64,000 nucleotides of DNA from contig NC_083878.1 of NCBI RefSeq assembly GCF_032452875.1, positions 53,326,878 to 53,390,877 on the forward strand, given 5' to 3'. The position numbers and the translations under genes were made by a program. This document shows positions 11,926 to 23,190 of this stretch, piece after piece. A model generated the notes under the pieces. It was not told where the DNA came from, ran no database searches, and saw nothing but the letters and a program-made list of their open reading frames with translations. Source of the stretch: Bos javanicus. Taxonomy: Eukaryota > Chordata > Mammalia > Artiodactyla > Bovidae. Each line of letters begins with the position of its first letter. Position 1 is the stretch's first letter.

Positions 11926-12542
11926 TTTTTTAAACAGTTACTTATTTTTCATTGCTTTACTATATTAGTTTGATTTGTCATACATCAACATGGAGTAACC
12001 ATAGGTGTAGCTATGTCCCTGCCCTCTTGAATCTCCCTCCCACCTCCTACCCATTCCCACCTCTCTATGCTATTACAGAGCCCCAGTGTGAGTTCCCTGA
12101 GTCATGCAGCAAATTTCCATGGGCTGTCTATTTACATATGTTGGTGCATATGCATCCACGCTGCTCTCTCCATTCATCTCACCCTCTCCCTTTTGCTCCC
12201 CACCCTTATCCCTTAATCTGTTCCCTATGTCTGCATCTCCGTTGCTATGTGAACAGATTCGTCAATACCATCCCTCTTGATTCCATATATATGCTTTAAA
12301 ATACAATATATGTTTTTCTCTTTTTGACTTACTTCACTGTTTAATAGGCTCTAGGTTCATCCACTTCTCCATCCCTTCTATATTCCCAAAGATGTTTTTT
12401 TTTTTATCATTCCTTGTTCTCAAATAATGTTAATAATAATAAATAATGTTCTCAAATTAAAAAAATGACTCAAAAATGTTCCTTTTTATGGCTGAATTCC
12501 ATATAGTCTTTAATTGTTCTTTAGCCATATTTTGAGAAGGGC
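11926..12542 (-). mobile_element. L1 (ruminant) 3' UTR, antisense
   Basis: T-run at 11918-11932 is the antisense poly(A). It is followed by the reverse complement of the ruminant L1 3' UTR: AACATGGAGTAACCATAGGT, GAATCTCCCTCCCACCTCC, and later GTTCCTTTTTATGGCTGAAT near 12480. Partly rearranged between 12390 and 12465. Confidence 0.75.
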
Positions 12543-13551
12543 CATGACCTGCCTCTTGAGAAATCTGTATGCAGGTCAGGAAGCAACAGTTAGAACGGGA
12601 CATGGAACAACTGACTGATTCCAAATAGGAAAAGGAGTACGTCAAGGCTGTAGATTGTCACCCTGCTTATTTAACTTATATGCAGAGTACATCATGAGAA
12701 ACACTGGACTGGAAGAAAGACAAGCTGGAATCAAGATTGCCAGGAGAAATATCAATCACCTCAGATATGTAGATGACACCAACCTTATGGCAGAAAGTGA
12801 AGAGGAAAAAAAGCCTCTTGATGAAAGTGAAAGAGGAGAGGGAAAAGTGGGCTTAAAGCTCAACATTCAGAAAATGAAGATCATGCCATCTGGTCCCATC
12901 ACTTCATGGGAAATAGATGGGGAAACAGTGGAAACAGTGTCAGACTTTATTTTTCTGGGCTCCAAAATCACTGCAGATGGTGACTGCAGCCATGAAACTA
13001 AAAGACACTTACTCCTTGGAAGGAAAGTTATGTCCAACTTAGATAGCATATTCAAAAGCAGAGACATTACTTTGCCAACAAAGGTCCATCTAGTCAAGGC
13101 TATGGTTTTTCCAGTGGTCATATATGGATGTGAGAATTGGACTGTGAAGAAAGCTGAGTGCCGAAGAATTGATGCTTTTGAACTGTGGTGTTAGAGAAGA
13201 CTCTTGAGAGTCCCTTGGACTTCAAGAAGATCCAACCAGTCCATTCTGAAGAAGATCAGCCCTGGGACTTCTTTGGAAGGAATGATGCTAAAGCTGAAAC
13301 TCCAGTACTTTGGCCACCTCATGCAAAGAGTTGACTCATTGGAAAAGACTGATGCTGGAAGGGATTGGAGGCAGGAGGAGAAGGGGACGACAGAGGATGA
13401 GATGGCTGGATGGCATCACTGACTCAATGGACGTGAGTTTGAGTGAACTCTGGGTGTTGGTGATGGACAGGGAGGCCTGGCATGCTGCGATTCATGGGTT
13501 TGTGAAGAGTCGGACATGAGGGAGCAACTGAACTGAACTGAACTGAACTGA
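12543..13551 (+). mobile_element. BovB, 5'-truncated copy 4
   Basis: Begins inside the RT thumb-side region (GACCTGCCTCTTGAG) and ends with four ACTGA-type pentamers at 13530-13551. It abuts the antisense L1 fragment directly. Confidence 0.95.
12655..13194 (+). pseudogene. BovB RT C-terminal half, 179 codons open
   Basis: Runs from the RT palm (MSPCLFNLYAEYIMRN) through motif C to the region after the palm. Motif C is YVDD (12766-12777) instead of the YADD of the other well-preserved copies; valine is tolerated here in other reverse transcriptases, so it may be neutral. The frame stops at 13192-13194, where TGG for Trp has become TAG. Lacks endonuclease and motif A; cannot be active. Confidence 0.85.
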
Positions 13552-14109
13552 TGGAGATATTCAGCTCCATTTCAGTTTCAGCTTCCAGTCTTAGTGTACA
13601 CAGCAGAGCTACGTTCTGGATGAGACCTCTGGGGTTTGTGAGTGTGGTGCTGCCTGTTCTTCTCTAGTAGCCCACAGCGGACGCCAAACCCTCCTCTGAC
13701 TAGCTGGTACAGGCACATTTTGACTTCAGACTTGGCTCTGTGACCAGCTGGCGGGAGCTTTGTCTCCTCAGGACCATCAGGGCTCAGGCTTCTGGATAAT
13801 GGGGCTGGGTCCATGCTGAGAGGAGCCCAGTTGCCTTAGTACCCACCAGCAAGGAGGTGCTGCAAGAGGGAAAAGTGAGAACAAAGTAGATGTTTCCTGT
13901 GTCCAACTGAGTGCTGACTGGAGGTCCATCTCAGAGGACTCAGGAGGGAAAGAGCTCCATGTGGAAAACTGCAGGTTTTTAGTTAGATTTCTGTATGCTC
14001 TAGAGGATGACCAGTGATGTTCTTTAGTGTAGGGTGGCCTGTCAACAGTTTTCCTGTCACTGTTTCCTTAGAGGACTGTCCTTTATTCTTTGCATTTTTT
14101 TTGGCTTGA
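13552..14109. other. GC-richer block of unknown origin
   Basis: About 13590-13970 is clearly richer in G and C than its neighbours and matches no repeat I can name. A 78-codon minus frame at 13578-13814 (starts MDPAPLSRSLSPDG) has no known motif. It lies between a BovB tail and an L1 fossil and may be part of an unrecognised element. Confidence 0.35.
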
Positions 14110-14700
14110 TTTTCATGAACTACCTGGCCACATACATGTGGGTTTATTCCTGGGCTCTCTATTCTGTTCCTGTAGTCTGTGTTTGTGCTAGTTCCTCACT
14201 GTTGTGGTTACTAAAGCTCCGTGATGTAGTTTGAAGTCAGAGAGGAAAATGCCTCTAGGTGTGTTGTTCTTTCTCATAGTCTTTTTGGCAGTTCAAGGTT
14301 CTTAGTTGTTGCAAGCTAATATTAGGAATATTTCTGTTTCTATGAAAAATGCCATTGTATATTATGTTGTGATTGTAGTCAGTACATTTGTTGATGGCTT
14401 TCGTTGGAATGGACATCCTAATTATTCATTGCCCCAGTGCTTGAGCATGGAATATGTTTCTGTTTATTTGTGTTTTATTTGGTTTCTTTATCAGTGCTTT
14501 CTAGTTTTCTGACTATTGGTCTTTTATGTCCTTAGTTAGGTTTGTTCCTTGATGTTTTATTCTTTTTGATGCAATTATAAACAGGATTTTCTTAATTTTT
14601 GTTTCTGATTATTATTAGTGTATGGATACACCACTGATATCAAATTATTCAACTTTACTGAATGTATTCTAAAAACTTTTTGAGAGTATATGTGGAAAAT
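14110..14700 (-). mobile_element. Old L1 ORF2 fragment, antisense
   Basis: Reverse complement of L1 ORF2: CATGTGGGTTTATTCCTGGG, GTGAAAAATGCC-like wording at 14340, TTTTATTCTTTTTGATGCAA at 14554. Several indels; no usable frame. Confidence 0.75.
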
Positions 14701-14837
14701 TTTATTTGTAAAATCTGTTTCTCCTGCAGTAGGTCATCCAGAGGACCTAAGACATGATGGCTACTAATAGATTCTTCCCACAGTGCTTCTTCACAATGTA
14801 GACTCCTAAAAGGAAAGTGAGCATCACAACTTCCCTT

Positions 14838-15090
14838 GAACTTGCTTTTTTAACACACTGTCTAGGTCTGTCATATCTTTCCTGCTAAGAAGGAATCCTC
14901 TTCTAATTTCATGGCTGCAGTCACCATCCAGAGTGATTTTAGCGCCCAAGAAGAGGAAATTAGTCACTGCTTCCACCTTTTCCTCTTCTATTTGCCATGA
15001 AGTGATGGGACTGGGTGCCATGGTCTTGGATTTTTTTTTTTTAAATAATTGAGTTTTCAGCTGTTTTTCACACTCTCATCCTTCACCCTA
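14838..15090 (-). mobile_element. BovB, old antisense copy 5 (internal fragment)
   Basis: Reverse complement of the BovB segment downstream of motif C: CATGGCTGCAGTCACCATCC, TTTGCCATGAAGTGATGGGA. A 65-codon minus frame (14824-15021) still reads as BovB. A T-run has expanded at 15031-15042. Confidence 0.85.
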
Positions 15091-15882
15091 TACCTATTAG
15101 GCATATTTTACATAAAGATGAGGATAACTCAGATCTTTGAAGGTATTTAAAAAGTTTAAAAAGGGTGTGTATAACTAGGTATTTTGACCATTTTGAATCA
15201 GAAACTTTCTTTTCAAATTAATGGAAGCATAATATTTCAAAACAGGAATAGTTATTACATCATCTTTAATGTTAGAATTTATGACCTTGATCATCTTGGT
15301 ACTGGAAAATTCATTTGAGAGTAGAAAGTAATATAACAAAAAGAGGATTTGGGAGGATTATTCAAGAAGTTATGTATGTGAATATGTTATAGCAAATATG
15401 ATGCAAAGAAGATATAGTTATAAGGCAATTCACTGCTATAAAACATTTCAAAGATTAGCTAATTAGAATCTGGAGTTTTGTAGAGGTTAAGTAGAAGATC
15501 TGTGTGTGTGCATGTGTGTGCATATGTATGTGTGTTAACAAAAAACACCATTGTTTACATCGGGCTACACATGTATTTTTTCTTACAAAGAAAGAGTTTT
15601 GAACAAGACAGTCTGTACAGTCTCTGACAACTTTTAAATGCTATACTCTTATGTCTACACAAAGGAAAAGTGCTCAGTGATGTTACATAGTAAATATTTC
15701 ACAAAACATCAGAATCTTAAATTTAATTTGAATAAATGTTTTGGAAGTTTTTGTTTGTTTGTTTGTTTCAGTGAAGAAGTAAGAGGGCATTTAGAGTCTC
15801 AGGGACTGATTTTTCAAAGGTTTGGGGCCATTGAATATTATATAATGAATACCATTTTTAAGTGTAAATATTCTTTCTTTGA
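15091..15882. other. Unique stretch with a short TG microsatellite
   Basis: No gene or interspersed repeat recognised. Contains the TG-rich tract listed separately and a GTTT repeat at about 15751-15768. Confidence 0.4.
15500..15536. repeat. Imperfect (TG)n microsatellite
   Basis: Interrupted TG dinucleotide tract with CATG and CATATG interruptions. Confidence 0.85.
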
Positions 15883-16090
15883 GGGCTTCCCAGGTGGCTC
15901 AGTGGCAAAGTATTTGCCTGCCAATGCAGGAGACTCAGGAGACATTGGTTTGATCCCTGGGTTGAGAAGATCTCTGGGAGCATGAAATAGTAACCCACTC
16001 CAGTATTCTTGCCAGAAAAATTCCATGGACACAGAAGCCTGGCAGGCAACAGTCCATGGAGTCACAAAGAGTTGGCCATGACAGCATGAC
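15883..16090 (+). mobile_element. Bov-tA SINE
   Basis: GGGCTTCCCAGGTGGCTCAG head with A box, GGTTTGATCCC B box, body CACTCCAGTATTCTTGCC, tail ending ATGACAGCATGAC. Confidence 0.95.
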
Positions 16091-16563
16091 AGATTTTGGT
16101 TGCATTTCACTATGAAAGTTGAGCATTAACATATATTTCTTTTCTCTTTATACAATGTATCATACCTCCTTTAGCACTAAGGATGGAATCACTATTGATG
16201 CCTTAATATTCTTGCTTCTCCATAGGGTGGATAGAAAAGTTCCAAGAATGGAGATAATTCATTTACGATGGGGCAGAATTATTGAGACACCAGAACTCAT
16301 AGGAGCACAATAATAAATTTATAATATGCTGAAAAAAGAATGCAATACAAAGAAAAAGTAAAATCTGCCATAGCAATAATTATACTGTGAGAATTTCATT
16401 CATTTAATATATTAAGATAAAATAAATAATAATTTTAAGCTTTGAGATATATAAGACGCTAGATAGCACAGTGAAGTATTTGGCCATTTGTACAGCATGT
16501 CAGAACCAAAAAAACTTAACAAGTTCAACATATTTGCTTCTCAGCAATTAAATAGACTGGAAT
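16091..16563. other. Unique stretch, nothing recognised
   Basis: A 64-codon open frame at 16119-16313 has no motif. No repeat recognised. Confidence 0.4.
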
Positions 16564-16574
16564 ATAGCCAATAA

Positions 16575-16847
16575 GGAGAAGGCAATGGCAACCCTCTCCA
16601 GAACTCTCGCCTGGGAAATCCCATGGATGGAGGGGCCTGGTAGGCTACAGTCCATGGGGTCAGGAAGAGGCAGACAGAACTGAGCAAATTCACTTTCATT
16701 TTTCACTTTCATGCACTGGAGAAGGAAATGACAACCCATTCCAGTATTCTTGCCTAGAAAATCCCAGGGACAGAGGCCTGGTGGGCCGCCGTCTATGGGG
16801 TCACACAGTGTCAGACATGACTGATGTGACTTAGAAGCAGCAGCAGC
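16575..16847 (+). mobile_element. BOV-A2 SINE (dimer) with AGC tail
   Basis: Two BOV-A monomers: GGAGAAGGCAATGGCAACC and GGAGAAGGAAATGACAACCC, each followed by the 'product' body and a CACTTTCATTTTTCACTTTC link, ending in AGCAGCAGC. Flanked by an 11-bp duplication with one mismatch (16564-16574, 16848-16858). Confidence 0.95.
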
Positions 16848-16858
16848 ATAGTCAATAA

Positions 16859-17172
16859 AATCTGTGATGTCATTAACAATAAAAATATCTATTTAAAATT
16901 CTCAGTACAATCCTTAAAATGTATTCAAATTAAATTAAAAATTATAAGCTTCACAGTTCAACAGTAAAATCATTTATGCTTTTTAAAAAAATCACTGGTT
17001 GTCATATAGCTGAATTGGAACATAAGTTATATAGATTTTTGAATCAATAAAAGTTAGTTGAGAGTAAAAGACCTGAGATCTGAGGTCAAGAGGGAGAAAG
17101 AAAAGAATTGCAATCATCGTTTGTAAACAGGTCTTGTCAACTCAAAGGCTTAAACCATGATACTCAAGCTTC
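16859..17172. other. Unique AT-rich stretch
   Basis: Nothing recognised. The last bases AGCTTC (17167-17172) may be the target duplication of the next LTR. Confidence 0.4.
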
Positions 17173-17750
17173 TGTTACCAGATTTGGGGAGTGCTGAAGA
17201 GGACCCTCCCTTGTAGGCCTCGGGTCTTGGTAAGGGCACAAAGAAGAATCTGAGGTTTTATTTGTGGCAAAAGCCAGTTTATTGAGAACAGAAAGAACAC
17301 CTCAATGGAGAGGTGGGCCAAGCCAAGACAGGCAGTGGCCCCAGAATGGTGAGGTACTGGGTTTTTTCAAGACAGGGGTTTTACATATTCATATAGGTGG
17401 GCGTGGACTGATGGTTTTGATTGATACTTACAAGTTACATAACAACAGCCTCTATTGCACATCTTTCCCATAATTCTGTTATAATCACATGTATGTATGT
17501 ATAGAATATTTATGAATCTTTAATGGGGTCCCAGCTTCCTAAGTTCACTTGAGGACACAGCTGTGCAAGGGCGCCTGTGCCAGAGTTGGAGAAGTCCCTG
17601 TGTTTAGTTTGATGCAGGTCTGTGAGCTCCCCTGGGCCACATTGGAATGTGTCTGGGCTGGGGTTTAGAGATTAGCCTGAATCTTTTTCTGCTAGGCCAC
17701 CTCTCCTTGCTCATGCCTAACTTCCTACCTAATACTTCATGGTTCAGGCA
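17173..17750 (-). mobile_element. Solo endogenous retrovirus LTR, antisense
   Basis: Read on the minus strand this is a complete-looking LTR. It starts TGCCTGAACC, has a U3, then two AATAAA signals (window 17278-17283 and 17257-17262), a U5 of about 80 bases, and ends GGTAACA. The window ends are therefore TG...CA. AGCTTC occurs on both sides (17167-17172, 17752-17757), one base off on the right, so the exact duplication is unsettled. No gag, pol or env adjoins it, as expected after LTR-LTR recombination. Family not determined; wording resembles ruminant ERVs. Confidence 0.65.
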
Positions 17751-17757
17751 GAGCTTC

Positions 17758-18402
17758 TCTGAGTGGTTTTGAAAGAGAAAGCAGTGTGGTTATATCAGAT
17801 GATAGAATTAAAACCAATTTGGTGCTGAGGATGCTGTAATGTACAGAGAAGTAGAAATATAATGGTGTATACATGAATTTTATATAATAGCTACTTGATT
17901 AAACCAAAATTATTTCAATTAAAAAGAAGAAGAAGAAGAAGAATATCAAGGCAAATGCTCTAGAGACAATTCTCTTATTGGGCTTCTATTGAGGTTCAAA
18001 ATATGGTATTTCCCAACCAGTAGGGAGGGAATGAGGGTAGGAAGGAGGTAAAAATCCTGTTCCATAGTGTCTGTCCTTATAGCATCAGGCCCCAGTGGTG
18101 TCAGTGGGATTACTAAAAAAAAGAAAAAGAAAAAGTGTTCCAATAGTCTATACTCCATAAAAAACTATGCCAACATTCCAACATTTATGAAATTAAAGCA
18201 ACAACCACTTTATTATTTCTCATAATTTCTCATAATTCTTTAATCTGGTCTTCTGTTTCTTGTGGTGTATGCCAGGGATAAAAGTTCCCAGTGTTCTTAC
18301 TCACTCATGTTTTGTGTTTCACCTGGAGTAGCTCAAACAGCTAGGAGTCAGTCAAGCATATTTTGTGTGTCCATGGAGCCTCTAACACAGCTATTTGGGG
18401 AT
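17758..18402. other. Unique stretch with a GAA microsatellite
   Basis: No gene. A short direct repeat TTTCTCATAAT x2 sits at about 18216-18238. Possible old repeat around 18185-18260, not named. Confidence 0.35.
17923..17943. repeat. (AAG)7 microsatellite
   Basis: Uninterrupted AAG/GAA triplets. Confidence 0.85.
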
Positions 18403-18620
18403 CTCTTCCCTGGTCACTCAGCAGTAAATAATCTACCTGCCAATACAGGAGACGCAAGAGACATAGATTCCATCCCTGGGTCAGGAAGATTCCCTGGAGA
18501 AGGAAATGGCAACCCACTCCAGTATTCTTGGCTGGGAAATCCTGTGTAAAAAAAGAGCCTGGTGGGCTACACTTCAAGGGGTTGTAAAGAGATGAACACA
18601 ACTGAGCAACTAACATTTTC
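18403..18620 (+). mobile_element. Bov-tA SINE
   Basis: TTCCCTGGTCACTCAGCAG head, ATTCCATCCCTGGGTCAGG B-box side, CACTCCAGTATTCTTGGC body, ACTGAGCAACTAACATTTTC tail. A short A-run insertion lies near 18549. Confidence 0.95.
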
Positions 18621-18803
18621 ATTAAAAAGAATGATGGTTTCTGGATAATAAGATTTATTACATAACTGACTTCCAAAAGGGAACGTCACAAAAGTACAAA
18701 AGCTGAAACATGTGATTCTTTTAGAAGTTGATATTAGAAATTGTAGAGTCACTTCTAGCACAGTATCTTGCTTATGGCCAACTATGGGGCAATCCTACAT
18801 TCA

Positions 18804-20174
18804 GTTAAGTTCAGTTCAGTTGCTCAGTCCTGTCCAACTCTTTGTGACCCCATGAATTGCAGCACGCCAGGCCTCCCTCTCCATCACCAACTCCCGGAGT
18901 TCACCCAAACTCATGTCCATCGAGTCAGTGATGCCATTCAGCCATCTCATCCTCTGTCGTCCCCTTCTCCTCTTGCCCACAAACCCTCCCGGCATCAGAG
19001 ACTTTTCCAATGAGTCAACTCTTCGCATGAGGTGGCCAAAGTATTGGAGTTTCAGCTTTAGCATCACTCCATCCAAGAACACCCAGGACTGATCTCCTTT
19101 AGAATGGACTGGTTGGATCTCCTTGCAATACAAGGGACTCTCAAGAGTCTTCTCCAACACCACAGTTCAAAAGCATCAGTTCTTCGGTGTTCGGCTTTCT
19201 TCACAGTCCAAATTTAACATCCATACATGACCACAGGAAAAACCATAGCCTTGACTAGATGGACCTTTGTTGGCAAAGTAATGTCTCTGTTTTTGAATAT
19301 GCTATCTAGGTTGGTCATAACTTTCCTTCCAAGGAGTAAGCGTCTTTTAATTTCATGGCTGCAGTCACCATCTGCAGTATTTTTGGAGCCCAGAAAAATA
19401 AAGTCTGACACTGTTTCCACCGTTTCCCCATCTATTTCCCATGAAGTGATGGGACCGGATGCCATGATCTTCGTTTTCTGAATGTTGAGTTTTAAGCCCA
19501 CTTTTTCACTCTCCTTTTTCACTTTCATCAAGAGGCTTTTGAGTTCCTCTTCACTTTCTGCCATAAGGGTGGTGTCATCTGCGTATCTGAGGTGATTGAT
19601 ATTTCTCCCGGCAATCTTGATTCCAACTTGTGCTTCTTCCATCCCAGCGTTTCTCATGATGTAGTGGGTATATAAGTTAAATAAGCATGGTGACAATATA
19701 CAGCCTTGACATCATATTCCTTTTCCTATTTGGAACCAGTCTGTTGTTGCATGTCCAGTTCTAACTGTTGCTTCCTGACCTGCATACAGGTTTCTCAAGA
19801 GGCAGGTCAGGTGATCTGGTATTCCCATCTCTTTCAGAATTGTTCACAGTTTATTGTGATCCGTACAGTCAAAGGCTTTGGCATAGTCAATAAAGCAGAA
19901 ATAGATGTTTTTCTGGAACTCTCTTGCTTTTTCCATGATGCAGCGGATGTTGTCAATTTGATCTCTGGTTCCTCTTCCCTTTCTAAAACCAGCTTGAACG
20001 TCAGGAAGTTCACGGTTCACGTATTGCTGAAGCCTGGCTTGGAGAATTTTGAGCATTACTTTACTAGCGTGTGAGATGAGTGCAATTGTGTGGTATTTTG
20101 AGCCTTCTTTGGCATTGCCTTCCTTTGGGATTGGAATGAAGACTGACCTTTTCCAGTTTCAAGGAAACTGGAAA
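18804..20174 (-). mobile_element. BovB, antisense copy 6 with perfect target-site duplication
   Basis: Flanked by the perfect 13-bp repeat AATCCTACATTCA (18791-18803 and 20175-20187), which fixes both ends. The pentamer tail is at the left (GTTCAGTTCAGTTG). The 5' end at the right is truncated at ACTGGAAAAGGTCAGT. It carries an inverted fold-back, CCAGTTTC-AAG-GAAACTGG at 20153-20171. Sequence is close to the younger BovB copies. Endonuclease missing. Confidence 0.97.
19214..19696 (-). pseudogene. BovB RT fragment, 160 codons open
   Basis: Minus-strand frame from MSPCLFNLYTHYIMRN through motif C LRYADD (codons for YADD at 19574-19585) to VVMYGC. It then meets a TAA where sister copies encode Glu-Ser. 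The upstream part (19844-20056) holds QAGFRKGRGTRDQ and FIDYAKAFDC in another frame. Among the best-kept RT motifs in the window, but broken and without endonuclease. Confidence 0.85.
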
Positions 20175-20187
20175 AATCCTACATTCA

Positions 20188-20605
20188 AGGAAATGTAGAA
20201 TAGATTTCAACTATTGATGGTAACAGTGGGAATGTATTTGTGGCCCTTACCAAAAGAATCCGGATTCTTTTAAATTTAAGGTTATCCTGTATGATTGGCA
20301 TCCTTTCCTAATATAATCTCTTGGTTGAGGATAACCTGAATTTGCACCTAACCAGAAGGTGAAATGCAAAGGGAAAAGAGTGAACCATCTTCCTTTGGAG
20401 GCAAATACTGAAACTTACCCTCACCACTTCTGTTTTCCTTTCCTTAGAAGAACTTGATTGCATGGCCACATCCAGCCTTAAGGGAGACTGGATAATGTAG
20501 AGTCTTCAGGCAGACACATATCCAGCTGTCAAATATGGATTCTTTTTCTATAGGAGAAAAGCCTCTGGTGCAAAACTTATTATTGCTTAAATTATGTGTT
20601 TCCCT
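20188..20605. other. Stretch with a probable but unnamed old repeat
   Basis: The wording GGCCACATCCAGCCTTAAGG at 20463-20482 resembles a widespread mammalian repeat I cannot name. No gene seen. Confidence 0.3.
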
Positions 20606-20620
20606 AACATTCACAGGTAG

Positions 20621-20980
20621 AGGGGCTTCCCTAGTGGCTCAGTAATAAAATATCCACCTGCCAGTACAAAAGACATGAGTTGGATCCCTAGCCTGGGAAG
20701 AGTCCCACATGCCATGGAGCAATTAAGCCTTTGTGCCACAAGTATTGAGCCTGTGCTCTAGAGTCCAGGAACCTCAACTACTGAGTCCATATTCTGCAAC
20801 TACTGAAGGTTGCATGCCCTAGAGCCTGTGTTCCACAAGAGAAGCCACTGCAAGGAGGAGCCCATGCACTGAAGCTACAGAGTAGCCCCTACTTGCTGTA
20901 ACTAGAGAAAAGCCTGAGTAGCAATGAAGACCAAGCACAGGCAAAAATAAATAAATAATAAAATAAAAGTATTCTTTCAA
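20621..20980 (+). mobile_element. CHR-2-type tRNA-derived SINE
   Basis: tRNA-like head GGGGCTTCCCTAGTGGCTCA, then the CHR-2 body (TGCCATGGAGCAATTAAGCC, CTGCAACTACTGAAGG, CCACAAGAGAAGCCACTGC) and an AATAAATAAATAA tail. Flanked by a 15-bp duplication with one mismatch (20606-20620, 20981-20995). Confidence 0.9.
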
Positions 20981-20995
20981 AACATTAACAGGTAG

Positions 20996-21867
20996 GAGCT
21001 TTACCTACTTCATTCCTCTCTTCCCTGTAAGATATTCTTCAGAAAGCACAATATGGAACACTGCCAGATGGTTGTGGGAAGAAACACAGCTTTACTGAAG
21101 GGTATTTTCTTTTAGTGGCATTTCCTATGATAACTTTTTTTTTTTTTTTTTAAGCTCTAGTTCTCGGCTTGCAAACTTCTACCCTCCTTTCCTAGGAGCT
21201 GTAGGCATTTTCCTAATGATGTGGCATCCTTGGATAGACATGATAAGGCCAATTGGAACTCTGAATGCAAAATTCAGCTGAGCTACTAGGGGAAAAAAAA
21301 AAAAAAAACTGCAGCAGTGTGTGTCTCTTCAACGCTTAACTCTCTTTTTAATAAATCTCAACAATGTATACTTCTTATTCAATACATACCATCCCTCTTC
21401 TTCACACAGAAATGACTGGTTATAGACATTTTATTTAGGGAGAACAGGATGATACCTGCCTGAGTAAGAACAAAGTAATTTCCCTCAAAGCAATTGCCAA
21501 ATGCATTAGGAACACGCACTCCATCACTGCCCAATCCAGTATCTCAGGGCTCATTTCTTAAACTCACTTAGACAGCATACCTGTCTGAAAAAGGCAACAA
21601 TAGTCCTGAATTCAAGTTATAGTTGTTTTATCAATAATGTAATGAAAAATAGATTGAAACAGAAAAGCAAACCCAAAGTAACTAACTCATAATTTATGTT
21701 ATCCTAATATTTAATATTTTTCTTTATCTGCGTTTACCTCTAAAATATATTTGATAATCCCTCTTTTTTAATAAAATCTCACATAATTTTTACCATTTTA
21801 CCTTCTTTATCTTACTACTTAAAGTTCTCTCACAATATTCTATCCATGTCAACTTCCTGCTTTGCTA
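20996..21867. other. Unique stretch, no gene seen
   Basis: Homopolymer T-run at about 21137-21152 and A-run at about 21293-21308. No repeat or open frame of note. Confidence 0.4.
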
Positions 21868-22717
21868 TTGTTCAGTCAATCAGTTGTGTCCAACTCCCTG
21901 CAACCGCATGGACTGCAGCCTGCCAGGCTTCCCTGTCCTTCACCATCACCCAGAGCTTGCTCAAACTCATTTGCATTGAATCATGATACCATCCAACCAT
22001 CTTATTCTCTGTCACCCACTTCTCCTCCTGCCTTCAATCTTTCCCAGAATCAGGGTCTTTTCAAATGACTCATTTCTTGACATCAGGTGGGCTAAGGTAT
22101 TGGAGCTTCAGCTTCAGCATCACTCCTCCTAGTGAATATTCAGGATTGATTTCCTTTAGGGTTGACTGGTTGGATCTCCTTGCTGTCCAAGGGACTCTCA
22201 AGAGTCTTCTCCAACACCACAGTTCAAAAGCATCAGCTCTTCAGTGTTCAGCCTTCTTTATGGTCCAACTCTCACATCCATACATGACTACTGGAAAAAT
22301 CATAGTTTTGACTAGACAGACCTTTGTTGGCAAAGTATTGTCTCTACTTTTCAGTATGCTGTCTAGGTTTGTCATAGCTTTTCTCCCAAGGAGCAAGTGT
22401 CTTTTAATTTGGTGGCTGCAGTCAACATCCGAAGTGGTTTTGGAGACCAAGAAAATAAAATCTGTCACTCTTTCCATTGTTTCCCCAACTATTTGCCATG
22501 AAGAGATGGGACCAGATGCCATGATCTTAGATTTTTAATGTTGAGTTTTAAGTCAGCTTTTTCACTTTCCTCTTTCACCTTCATCAAGAGGCTCTTTAGT
22601 CCTCTTCTTTTCTGCCATAATGGTGGTGTCATCTGCATATCTGAGGTTGTTGATATTTCTCCTGGAAATCTTGATTCCAGCTTGTGCTTCATCCAGTCTG
22701 GCATTTCACATGATGTA
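21868..22717 (-). mobile_element. BovB, old antisense copy 7
   Basis: Reverse-complement BovB from the 3' region (TGTTCAGTCAATCAGTTGTG) up to just past motif C (CATCTGCATATCTGAGG at 22630). It is an older subfamily: no pentamer tail and many substitutions. Antisense frame 22065-22538 (157 codons, plus strand) is a shadow of the lost coding strand. Confidence 0.92.
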
Positions 22718-23190
22718 TGTAGACTTAGTTTAGTTCTTTCTCCAGAATCACACTCTCTGGAAGGCTCTGGTATAGTTTTCCAAAGAAGAATTTGCAGGAC
22801 ATTTTGGAGGTTGTACTCAGGAAGAAGCCATTATTCTCTGATGGTCACCAAGATCAGGCATTGTGACAGACATACGGGAAGGGGCAAGCCCACTCACTCC
22901 TCTATTCTGTGTTCAGATCTTCCCAAATGCTCATGCTTTTTAGCCAACAGAAGATCCAGGCCCTCCAAGAGAAGCATGGCATCAGACCCACAGAGAACAT
23001 AACACAGAAATGGAATTGTCTATAGACCTCCACATGAGTTTTTTTCTTTGCAGGATCATATTAGCCATTCGACATGCTTGATTTCTCAGATTGATTGGTC
23101 AAAGATAAATTGTATCATCCCCCCATCACTCTCCTGAATTTTTACTTCACAGCTCTTTCCAAAATTATATACTGTTTAATTCCTATTCAG
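22718..23190. other. Unplaced stretch between two BovB copies
   Basis: Moderate GC. An open frame runs out of the BovB copy to 23002, but I recognise no motif. May be unique DNA or an unrecognised repeat. Confidence 0.35.

Noticed and set aside
13578..13814. 78-codon frame in the GC-richer block
   Set aside because: GC-rich DNA gives fewer stops; no known motif. The block itself is kept as a finding.
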